From Ferrimonas kyonanensis DSM 18153 (GTDB lineage: Bacteria > Pseudomonadota > Gammaproteobacteria > Enterobacterales > Shewanellaceae), in NCBI RefSeq assembly GCF_000425405.1, contig NZ_KE384363.1:62001-126000 (forward strand): a DNA stretch of 64,000 bases. The letters run 5' to 3'. A program made the position numbers and the translations under genes. The notes beneath the pieces are model-generated. The model was not told the DNA's origin. It searched no databases and was given only the letters and a program-made list of their open reading frames with translations. Within the stretch, counting starts at the first letter, position 1; the number at the start of each line of letters is the position of its first letter. Shown here piece after piece: positions 57,226 through 64,000 of this stretch.

Positions 57226-57646
57226 CAATATCTCCTAAGTGTATTTAGCAATCCGATAATTAACGAGTAACACGGACAACCAATAAAGTGCTTAAAATAA
57301 AGGCTGTGACCAAACATTCAGTACGCAATTTATTTCAGCTTTCTTTTGATACCTATAATTGAGTACTCAAAACTCAGATTCAAGTGCCTTGAACAGAACT
57401 GGAGATCGGGTCACAACCGGCCGTCAAGGCCATGCACAACTGCATGATACACAAGGGCGCTATGCAGTTTTGCATAGCGCCGCGCCAAGCCGATCAAACA
57501 AAAGGGTAAAAATTGGAAGACGGGCAAAAAATACGAAATGAGATAGATTCAAAAAACAAATTTGGTAATGGATCACATAACAACATTGAATCTTTCCTTA
57601 ATCTAGCCAGCAAATAATCCCCACTCTAAATAAAAAGGGTTTTAAG
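57226..57646. other. AT-rich divergent intergenic region between fccA and the porin gene
   Basis: Non-coding stretch of 421 bases holding promoters for both genes and one strong hairpin. Partial CRP-like (TGTGACC near 57305) and FNR-like (TTGATACCTATAA near 57347) sequences occur but are not good enough to call. A 60-codon frame inside it lacks a ribosome binding site and is not accepted. Confidence 0.6.
57456..57481. repeat. strong 11-base inverted repeat in the porin leader region
   Basis: GGCGCTATGCA, loop GTTT, TGCATAGCGCC: a perfect 11-base stem without a following U-run, 166 bases before the porin ATG. GC-rich against an AT-rich background. Could be an mRNA leader structure, part of a small RNA, or an operator. 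Confidence 0.6.
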
Positions 57647-58711
57647 ATGAAAAAAAGCATTATTGCTTCTTCAATGCTGCTGGCACTGATGGGTTCCGCT
57701 GCTGCTCAAGCTGAAATGCCAACCTTCTACGGCGCCATGCGTATGGCCGTAACCAACGCCGACACCGGCTTCGCCTCCAACCCTGGCGGCGGTGAAGGAA
57801 CCACCATCGAAAACGATTTCTCCCTGGTGGGCATTAAAGGCACCGTTGGCCTGAACGACGCCCTGGATTTGGTCTACAAAGCCGAAGTCATGGTAAAAGG
57901 CGATGACGAAGCCAATGGCTCCAACCCATTCTCCTCTCGTGACACCTACCTGGGTCTGAAAGGCGGCTTCGGTGAGATGACCTTCGGTCGCATGGGCCAG
58001 GCGTTCTGGAAAGCGGAAGGCGGCGTGGATCAGTTCAACGTCACCAACACCGATATCAACCGTCTGTTCTCCGGTAACAGCCGTCACGGTGACATGATCA
58101 GCTTCACCACCCCTTCTCTGGGTGGCGTTACCGTTATCGGTACCTACCAGCTGGAAGATGACGCTAAATCAGATAATTTCGACGAGACTTGGGATAAACA
58201 AGGCGATCTGTACTCCGTTGCCGCCCTGTACGGCGACAAGAAACTGGCCAAGAAAAACTACTTCGTGGCCGTGGCCTACAACGCCGGCATCGGCGGCGAC
58301 GAAGCCTACCGTGTAACCGGTCAGGTAAAACTGGGTCAGGTAAAACTGGGCGCCATGTTCCAGGATACTCAGGATCTCGAGCACAGTAACCTGGATGGCA
58401 ACGGCTTTGCCATCGACGCCAGCTACCCGCTGACTGAAAAACTGAGCCTGAAGGCCCGTTACGGCCAGGACGATTCCGGTAACGGTAAGTACGCTGGCAA
58501 CGTCATCAAGAGCCTGTCCGGTCTGGATAAAGCCGACATCACCACCGCCGAAGTGACCAACTACGCCGTGGGTGCGGACTACAAACTGAGCAAAGCTGCC
58601 AAGGTTTACGCTCACTACAGCCGCTTCGACGCCGAGATTGCCACCGCCGGTGCCAAACTGTACGACGAAGGCGACAACATCTTCTCCATGGGTCTGCACT
58701 ACAAGTTCTAA
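57647..58711 (+). CDS. outer-membrane general porin
   Basis: Gram-negative trimeric porin of 354 residues. Signal peptide KKSIIASSMLLALMGSAAAQA, then alternating beta-strand pattern, loop 3 region near GRMGQAFWKAEGGVDQF, and the C-terminal FSMGLHYKF with terminal Phe needed for BAM assembly. It allows diffusion of small solutes, perhaps including dicarboxylates for fccA next door (inference). Contains an in-frame 15-base tandem duplication at 58319-58348 (GQVKL twice). Promoter and leader lie in the 421-base upstream gap. Confidence 0.92.
   Translation: MKKSIIASSMLLALMGSAAAQAEMPTFYGAMRMAVTNADTGFASNPGGGEGTTIENDFSLVGIKGTVGLNDALDLVYKAEVMVKGDDEANGSNPFSSRDTYLGLKGGFGEMTFGRMGQAFWKAEGGVDQFNVTNTDINRLFSGNSRHGDMISFTTPSLGGVTVIGTYQLEDDAKSDNFDETWDKQGDLYSVAALYGDKKLAKKNYFVAVAYNAGIGGDEAYRVTGQVKLGQVKLGAMFQDTQDLEHSNLDGNGFAIDASYPLTEKLSLKARYGQDDSGNGKYAGNVIKSLSGLDKADITTAEVTNYAVGADYKLSKAAKVYAHYSRFDAEIATAGAKLYDEGDNIFSMGLHYKF
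58319..58348 (+). repeat. 15-base tandem duplication inside the porin gene
   Basis: GGTCAGGTAAAACTG occurs twice head to tail and is in frame, duplicating Gly-Gln-Val-Lys-Leu in a predicted beta strand. Confidence 0.85.
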
Positions 58712-58731
58712 AACCACTTGCACTGACTCAC

Positions 58732-58760
58732 AAAAAGGGGCCATACGGCCCCTTTTTTTC
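58732..58760 (+). terminator. porin terminator
   Basis: GGGGCC / GGCCCC stem with a four-base loop and seven T, 25 bases after the porin stop. Confidence 0.92.
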
Positions 58761-58831
58761 ATCCCTGACTGAGTCAAATTCGCGACCTCGAGCACACCCC
58801 TGCCGACCGGCCTTAGGTATCATTCCGGGCT

Positions 58832-60802
58832 ATGAAATATTGTCTGCTTTTGCTTATTGCGTTTTCGGGCTTCGTCAGCGCCAATGCCGACCCCGTCATC
58901 TTCGGTGTGCACTCCAATACCGCGCCATTGGAGTGGCGCAACAACGGTGTCGACCAGGGATTTCACGTTGAGCTGATGTCCCGCATCGGCCAGTTGACCC
59001 ACCGTCAAATCCGGGTGCGACGAAAATCGTTCCAGCAGCTGGTACGGGACGTCCAGAACCCCGACAGTGACATCGACGTCATCGCCGTAGTCAGTCCGGT
59101 CAGCATCAACCGCACCCTGCAACAATCCGACCCCATCTACGCCACCCACGCTAAGGCTTACACCTTGCAGGGAAAGAGCTTCATCAACAACTGGCAAGAT
59201 CTGGCCAGCAAGCGGGTTGCGATAAAGGTTGGCTCATTTGTGGATGTCTACCTGCAGGGCCACCCACAGAACTTCATCCGTATCGATGTCGACCTCTATG
59301 AAACCGGCTTTAAGATGCTGCTGCAGAAACGGGTCGACGTGGTTCTAGCAGAGAACTTTGTGGCACGGCGACTGCAACCCCACTACCCTTCGGTTCGAAG
59401 TGCCAGTGATCCGTTGATTTTCGGCGCCTTTAACTTTGTCAGCAACGACAAAAATGCCGAACTCATGGGGCAGATCAATTCGGCCCTGAGACAACTGAAA
59501 CTGTCTGGCGAGTACGATCGGCTGGTCAACAAGTGGTTTGGTACCGGGCGAGAGAAGGTGGATCTGATCTCCACCCAGGAGAAGGTGATGTGGTGGGCGC
59601 TGTTCGTGGCGACCCTGGCTGCCACCGGCATGGTATTTACCTGGTCCATGAGCCGACGACTGCACAAGCGCACCCTGGATCTGGACAGCGAACTGGCCCA
59701 GCGCCGCGCCGCCGAAAAGCAGATTTCCCAGCTGTCGGAACAATTCCAGTCGGTGCTGGACGGCATTCCCCATGGCGTCATCCTCTACGACCGCCAACAA
59801 ACGCGGCTGTGGAGCAATGGCAAAAACATCGAACTGCTGGAGTCCAGTGCCCTGCTCAATGCCAGCGGCTTGCACTTTCAACTGGCGCCGCTGCTGCGGC
59901 TGGTGCTGAACACTCAGAAACCTCAGGTGCGCGAACTGCATCAGGAACAGCGCTACTGGCAGTTGCAGGTCCACCCCATCGGTGGTGAACAGGTGGTGGT
60001 GCTGCTTGAAGAAACCACCGAACAGCATCAGCTGCGCCAGGCCAACGATCAGGCCAGCCGCCTGGCCTCACTGGGGGAGTTGTCCGCCGGCATCGCCCAT
60101 GAAATCAACAACCCCACCGGGCTGATTGTGCATGCCATCGCCCTGTTCAGTGAGGCGATGCAGGATCTGAAACCGGCCATCGAGCACTACCAGCACCAGG
60201 ACCCCTTCTGGCTGATCGCCGGCCTGGAGCCACAGCGGGCGGTGCTGGAGCTGGATCACGGCAGCCAGACCATCGAAGAGGGGGCCCGGCGCATTAGCCG
60301 CATCGTCAATGACCTTAAACAGTATGCCCAGCCCGAACAACATCGCAATCACCAGGCCCTGAACGTCAATGACGTCATTCAGGTGTCGCTGCGACTGACC
60401 GCCAACCAGGTCAAACGCTTCAGTATTGAAACCCACCTGACCGAGCCCGGCCCGCGGATCTATGGCGACGCCCAGCAGCTGCAACAGGTGGTGATTAACC
60501 TGATTCAAAACGCCTGCCATGCGATGACTCGGGACAGCGGCAAACTGATTCTCAGCAGTGGCATCGAAGAGGAGATGGTTTACATTCGCGTGGCCGACAA
60601 CGGCTGCGGCATGGACCATGCCACCCTGCAACGCATTAAAGAGCCTTTCTTCACCACCCGCCGCGCCATTGGCGGCAGCGGACTGGGACTGTCGGTGTGC
60701 AGCCGCATCGTCAATGAACACCACGGCGACTGGCAGGTTCAGTCCAGTCCGGGGAAAGGCACCACCATGACTCTGCTGTTTTCCGAGGAGCCCAGTCAAT
60801 GA
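58832..60802 (+). CDS. sensor histidine kinase with periplasmic solute-binding (SBP3) domain
   Basis: Inner-membrane kinase of 656 residues. Signal/TM at the N-terminus, a periplasmic family 3 solute-binding domain (about 20-240: IFGVHSNTAPLEWRNNGVDQGFHVELM), one TM helix (about 253-275), a coiled coil, a PAS-like region (about 300-400), HisKA with His423 in LSAGIAHEINNP, and HATPase with NLIQNACHAM, DNGCGMD and GGSGLGLS. It likely senses a small ligand in the periplasm. Its stop overlaps the response-regulator start (ATGA), so the two form one system. Ligand unknown. Confidence 0.92.
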   Translation: MKYCLLLLIAFSGFVSANADPVIFGVHSNTAPLEWRNNGVDQGFHVELMSRIGQLTHRQIRVRRKSFQQLVRDVQNPDSDIDVIAVVSPVSINRTLQQSDPIYATHAKAYTLQGKSFINNWQDLASKRVAIKVGSFVDVYLQGHPQNFIRIDVDLYETGFKMLLQKRVDVVLAENFVARRLQPHYPSVRSASDPLIFGAFNFVSNDKNAELMGQINSALRQLKLSGEYDRLVNKWFGTGREKVDLISTQEKVMWWALFVATLAATGMVFTWSMSRRLHKRTLDLDSELAQRRAAEKQISQLSEQFQSVLDGIPHGVILYDRQQTRLWSNGKNIELLESSALLNASGLHFQLAPLLRLVLNTQKPQVRELHQEQRYWQLQVHPIGGEQVVVLLEETTEQHQLRQANDQASRLASLGELSAGIAHEINNPTGLIVHAIALFSEAMQDLKPAIEHYQHQDPFWLIAGLEPQRAVLELDHGSQTIEEGARRISRIVNDLKQYAQPEQHRNHQALNVNDVIQVSLRLTANQVKRFSIETHLTEPGPRIYGDAQQLQQVVINLIQNACHAMTRDSGKLILSSGIEEEMVYIRVADNGCGMDHATLQRIKEPFFTTRRAIGGSGLGLSVCSRIVNEHHGDWQVQSSPGKGTTMTLLFSEEPSQ

Positions 60803-62181
60803 AACTGGCAAGAAATCTGCTTTTGGTCGATGACGAGTCGCAGTGGCTCAGAACCCTGTCCATGACTCTGAATCGACTGGTACCGGAAGCCAATGTGGAC
60901 ACCTGTGTCGACAGCCGCCAGGTCATGAACCGCCTCGACACCAAGGACTACGCCCTGGTGCTGCTGGATCTGACCATGCCATTTCACTCCGGTGAGGAGT
61001 TGCTGGAATCGATTCGCAACCAGTACCCCAATACCCGGGTCATCATCGTCACCGGAGTCAATGAGGTGGACACCGCCGTGCGCTGCATGAAACGAGGCGC
61101 CTACGATTACTTCATTAAAACCGGCGATGTGGACGACCTGGCGATCTCGGTTCGCCGGGCACTGGAAGTGGTGGGGCTGGAGCGTAGCTATCAGCACGTC
61201 AAAGACAGCTTCCTCACCAAGGAGCTGAGCCAACCTCAGGCCTTCAACCACATCCTGACCTGTGAGCCGGCCATGCTGGATCGGCTGCGCTACCTGGAGG
61301 CGTTGGCCATCAGCCCCGAGCCGATACTGATCACCGGCGAGAGCGGCAGTGGCAAAGATCAATTCGCTAAAGCACTGCACCTGTTGAGCTGTGCCGATGC
61401 GCCCTTTGTGTCCATCAACCTGGCCGGCCTGAACCTGTCCACCATCGAGGCCACCCTGTTTGGTCAGATTCGCGGTGCCCTGGGTGCCGATGAACCCGCC
61501 CGGGCCGGATTGGTGCACAGCGCCGCCGATGGCGTGCTCTACCTGGATGAGATTGGCGATCTGCCGCTGGAGGCCCAGAGTAAATTGCTGGACCTGCTGC
61601 AGCACCGTCAATACTACCCGCTGGGCAGCGATCGACCTCAGCCGGTGCGGTGCCGAATAGTCGCCTCGACCCAACACGATCTGCTGGCGCTGAAGCAGGC
61701 GGGTAAATTCCGCAACGATCTGCTGTACCGGCTAAGGTCCCACCGCATCAACCTGCCGCCACTGCGGGATCGCCCCCTGGACCTGACCATGCTGATCAAT
61801 CACTTTATTGAGATGGCGGCCAACGAGATGCAGCGGACGGCGCCGTTGCAGCCTAGGGATCTGGCCGACAAGCTGCGTGGCTACCAGTTCCCTGGCAACC
61901 TGCAGGAGCTGAAAGGGATGGTGTTTGATGCGGTCAGCCGCAGCGACGACACCCACCTCAATGTGGCCCCGTTTCTGGAAGCCATCAACGAACTCAATGG
62001 CTCGGCGGCGCCCATCGACCAGCAGTTGCGCTTTCCCGATAAGCTCCCCACCCTGGCCGAGGCAGGGAAGGCGCTTATCGACGAAGCCATGAGCCGCACC
62101 GCCAACAATCAAACCGCCGCGGCCCAGATGCTGGGAATCAGTCAAAGCGCCCTGAGCCGGCGCATCGCCAAGGGGGAGTGA
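60799..62181 (+). CDS. NtrC-type response regulator with degenerate GAFTGA loop
   Basis: Response regulator of 460 residues: receiver (Asp57 acceptor in LLDLTMP, Lys107), AAA+ domain (Walker A GESGSGKD at 180-187, Walker B YLDEIGD with Asp250-Glu251) and a C-terminal Fis-type HTH (AAQMLGISQSALSRRIAK). The sigma54-contacting GAFTGA of canonical activators is replaced by GALGAD at 226-231, losing the essential Phe and Thr. It may therefore bind DNA and act without sigma54, like TyrR-type proteins. Target genes unknown; neighbours are the porin and fccA. Confidence 0.9.
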   Translation: MKLARNLLLVDDESQWLRTLSMTLNRLVPEANVDTCVDSRQVMNRLDTKDYALVLLDLTMPFHSGEELLESIRNQYPNTRVIIVTGVNEVDTAVRCMKRGAYDYFIKTGDVDDLAISVRRALEVVGLERSYQHVKDSFLTKELSQPQAFNHILTCEPAMLDRLRYLEALAISPEPILITGESGSGKDQFAKALHLLSCADAPFVSINLAGLNLSTIEATLFGQIRGALGADEPARAGLVHSAADGVLYLDEIGDLPLEAQSKLLDLLQHRQYYPLGSDRPQPVRCRIVASTQHDLLALKQAGKFRNDLLYRLRSHRINLPPLRDRPLDLTMLINHFIEMAANEMQRTAPLQPRDLADKLRGYQFPGNLQELKGMVFDAVSRSDDTHLNVAPFLEAINELNGSAAPIDQQLRFPDKLPTLAEAGKALIDEAMSRTANNQTAAAQMLGISQSALSRRIAKGE

Positions 62182-62190
62182 CCCCCGAGG

Positions 62191-62216
62191 CAAAAAAAGG
62201 GAGCCACTGGCTCCCT
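62191..62216 (-). terminator. DUF4826 gene terminator
   Basis: GGGAGCC / GGCTCCC stem, loop ACT, with seven U when read leftwards, 17 bases after the stop. Confidence 0.87.
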
Positions 62217-62233
62217 GTCTGGTTGCTGTGCAC

Positions 62234-62644
62234 TCAGCCTTGCTGCTGCCAGTAGCGGTCGGTCATGTGCATGGTGGCCATCGACTCGGCTCTGGCGATC
62301 ATCAGGTTGGCAAACTCCACCTGCGTCTTGTCTTGGGTGGTGCGCAGAATGTTCTCCGCCTTCAACTGCCAGTTCAGGGCAAAGTGACGCAGCGCCTCTC
62401 TGGCGTCCGGAATGTTCTGAGCATCCAGCAGATCCGTCGGCAGGTCGCCACTGATCACCCAGAAACGACGGCTGGCACTGCCATTTTCCTGAATTTTCCA
62501 AAGCGTCACGAACGGGGGCAGAATGCGGCTGTCCTTATCCAGCACCTTACCGGGAATCAAGCCCTTCTCTGCCATATGGCGATTGGCCTTTTGAAACTGC
62601 TCACGAATCCAACGCTGTTCCTCGGTGCCTTGTTGTTCTGTCAT
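62234..62644 (-). CDS. DUF4826 cytoplasmic protein
   Basis: Soluble helical protein of 136 residues, no signal peptide or TM helix. It has RWIREQFQKANRHMAEKGLIPGKV and SRILPPFVTLWKIQENGS, typical of DUF4826 in Shewanella-like genomes. Function unknown. A GGAAGAGG site precedes ATG 62644. It converges with the response regulator. Confidence 0.75.
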   Translation of the reverse strand: MTEQQGTEEQRWIREQFQKANRHMAEKGLIPGKVLDKDSRILPPFVTLWKIQENGSASRRFWVISGDLPTDLLDAQNIPDAREALRHFALNWQLKAENILRTTQDKTQVEFANLMIARAESMATMHMTDRYWQQQG

Positions 62645-62760
62645 TACCTCTTCCTTATTTATTTCAGCGCTTACCAGTCAAGCCTTAGGCTGATGCCTTC
62701 AGAGTGTGATCTATGTCAACTTTGCTTGCCATCTTTGCCACTAAGGTACCGTGGTTCGAC

Positions 62761-62789
62761 TTGGCGCACCCGGTCGTCACTGGTATGGT
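62761..62789 (+). promoter_or_regulatory. candidate sigma70 promoter of the amino acid dehydrogenase
   Basis: TTGGCG, 17 bases, TATGGT with a TGG extended -10 element just before it, 64 bases before the GTG start. Confidence 0.55.
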
Positions 62790-62852
62790 TGCGTCCATAA
62801 TCACATATAAGAAGGCCTGAGACCAAGGCCAAACTGCACAGGGAGCAAGCTA

Positions 62853-63896
62853 GTGGCTATTTTTGAGCACATCTCTTTTGACGGGCACGAGCACGTCATG
62901 TTCTGTCATGACCAGGCCTCAGGCCTGAAAGCGATCATCGCTGTCCATGACACCACTCTGGGCCCTGCAGTCGGCGGATGCCGTATGTGGCCCTATGACA
63001 GCGAAGCGGACGCGGTCAACGACGTTCTGCGTCTGTCCCGGGGAATGACCTATAAAAACGCCCTGGCCGGACTGGAGTTTGGCGGCGGCAAATCGGTGAT
63101 CATCGGCGATCCCAAGTCCGACAAATCCGAGGCCCTGTTTCACGCCTTCGGCCGCGCCGTGGACTCTCTGGGCGGACGGTATTACTCCGCCGAAGACGTG
63201 GGCATCAACACCTCCGACATCATGACCGCCCACGAAGTCACCCCCTATATGTGCGGCCTGGAAGGCCAGAGCGGCGATCCCTCGCCGTTCACGGCGCTGG
63301 GTACCTTCCTGGGCATCAAGGCTGCGGTAAAACACCAACGCGGCCTCGACAGCCTGGAGGGGATCAAAGTGGCGGTTCAGGGACTGGGGCACGTCGGCTT
63401 CGATACCTGCCGTTACCTGCACGAAGCCGGGGCCGAACTGGTGGTCTGCGATCTCAGCGCCGAGCAACTGGACCGCGCCGCCACCGAATTTGGTGCCACC
63501 ATCGTTGGTCTGGACGAGATCTACAGCCAGGCGGTCGACGTCTATTGCCCATGCGCTTTGGGTGCCACCATCAATGACGCCACCATCCCCCAGCTTAAGG
63601 CCACCATCGTCGCCGGCTGCGCCAACAACCAACTGGCCGAGCCTCGCCACGGCGAAGTGCTAAAGCAGAAAGGGATTCTGTACGCGCCGGATTACGTCAT
63701 CAACGCCGGTGGCATCATCAACGTCTCCTTTGAGAAGGACTATGACGCTGCCAAATCAGACGCCAAGGTGCGTAAAATCTACGATACCCTGCTGACCATC
63801 TTCCGCAGCGCCGAAGAACAGGATCGGACCACCGGCGACGTGGCCGATGTCATGGCCCGGGAGATCATTGCCAAGGCCAGAGCCGCCAAAGCCTGA
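62853..63896 (+). CDS. leucine/valine/phenylalanine dehydrogenase (Glu/Leu/Phe/Val family)
   Basis: NAD-dependent oxidative deaminase of branched-chain or aromatic amino acids, 347 residues. It has VGGCRMWPY, RLSRGMTYKNALAGLEFGGGKSVI with the catalytic Lys, AEDVGINTSDIM, and the NAD fold VAVQGLGHVGFDTCRYL. Length and motifs fit leucine dehydrogenase best; exact substrate cannot be fixed. GTG start at 62853 with GGGAG upstream. A terminator follows. Confidence 0.92.
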   Translation: MAIFEHISFDGHEHVMFCHDQASGLKAIIAVHDTTLGPAVGGCRMWPYDSEADAVNDVLRLSRGMTYKNALAGLEFGGGKSVIIGDPKSDKSEALFHAFGRAVDSLGGRYYSAEDVGINTSDIMTAHEVTPYMCGLEGQSGDPSPFTALGTFLGIKAAVKHQRGLDSLEGIKVAVQGLGHVGFDTCRYLHEAGAELVVCDLSAEQLDRAATEFGATIVGLDEIYSQAVDVYCPCALGATINDATIPQLKATIVAGCANNQLAEPRHGEVLKQKGILYAPDYVINAGGIINVSFEKDYDAAKSDAKVRKIYDTLLTIFRSAEEQDRTTGDVADVMAREIIAKARAAKA

Positions 63897-63916
63897 TTCT
63901 CTGACCCAGCCTGCAC

Positions 63917-63942
63917 AAACCCCGCCCTGCGGGGTTTTTTTC
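63917..63942 (+). terminator. terminator after the amino acid dehydrogenase
   Basis: CCCCGC / GCGGGG stem with a three-base loop and seven T. The remaining 58 bases to the window edge hold nothing recognisable. Confidence 0.9.
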
Positions 63943-64000
63943 TGCCTCCAGCCCGGCCTTCACGGATCCTGTTTTGTGATCCTGCGCCTTGAACCAAGCC

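Noticed and set aside
57359-57541. 60-codon frame in the fccA-porin gap
   Set aside because: No ribosome binding site, unusual composition, and it contains the 11-base hairpin; more likely non-coding leader DNA.
62705-62720. CRP-like sequence TGTGA-N6-TCAAC before the amino acid dehydrogenase
   Set aside because: Only one half-site is good; too weak to call.

Overview
The window is chromosomal DNA of a GC-rich marine-type gammaproteobacterium. The best guess is Alteromonadales, close to Ferrimonas or Shewanella. Supporting signs are a periplasmic four-heme flavocytochrome c fumarate reductase, the serS-rarA-lolA-ftsK-lrp / trxB-cydDC-aat-infA-clpAS-cspD / icd-rluE-mnmA-hflD-purB backbone shared with enterics, a DUF4826 gene, a leucine-dehydrogenase-type enzyme and a zrg-type zinc operon. 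The species cannot be fixed from sequence alone. I saw no rRNA, tRNA, CRISPR array, insertion sequence or phage.

Region 1 (1-14.1 kb) is an aryl polyene (APE) pigment cluster. Fifteen genes, nearly all overlapping, run leftwards from 13424 and leave the window inside the apeO ketosynthase. Their order matches apeC-D-E-F-G-H-I-J-K-L-M-N-O, with two additions: an aromatic amino acid ammonia lyase between apeJ and apeK, and a flavin enzyme with all the visible flavin-dependent halogenase signatures between apeM and apeN. A Sfp-type phosphopantetheinyl transferase diverges from the operon. Together they suggest a lyase-derived aryl starter, a possibly halogenated polyene, a dedicated acyl carrier system, and LolA/MMPL-type export to the outer membrane.

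Region 2 (14.1-25.3 kb) is mixed: a lipoprotein alpha/beta hydrolase, the purine-nucleoside efflux pair punC/punR with a shared operator-like repeat, two GNAT acetyltransferases, an M1 metallopeptidase coupled to a DUF6702 protein, and a five-gene zinc-uptake (zrg-like) operon.

Region 3 (25.4-49.3 kb) is core housekeeping. One unit is ftsK-lolA-rarA-crcB-serS. Next come lrp/ald divergent, trxB, cydDC, and a compact N-degron block (aat, bpt, clpA, clpS) around infA. It ends with cspD, icd, rluE, mnmA, hflD and purB.

Region 4 (49.3-54.6 kb) has an RND efflux adaptor/pump pair and the ribosomal oxygenase roxA, at the position where E. coli has phoPQ. Region 5 (54.6-64 kb) has a DUF2057 protein behind a near-consensus CRP site, the flavocytochrome c fumarate reductase, a porin, a two-component system whose regulator has lost the GAFTGA loop, a DUF4826 gene and a leucine/valine dehydrogenase. 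Gene starts were set from overlaps, ribosome binding sites and signal peptides. Several differ from the longest open frame.
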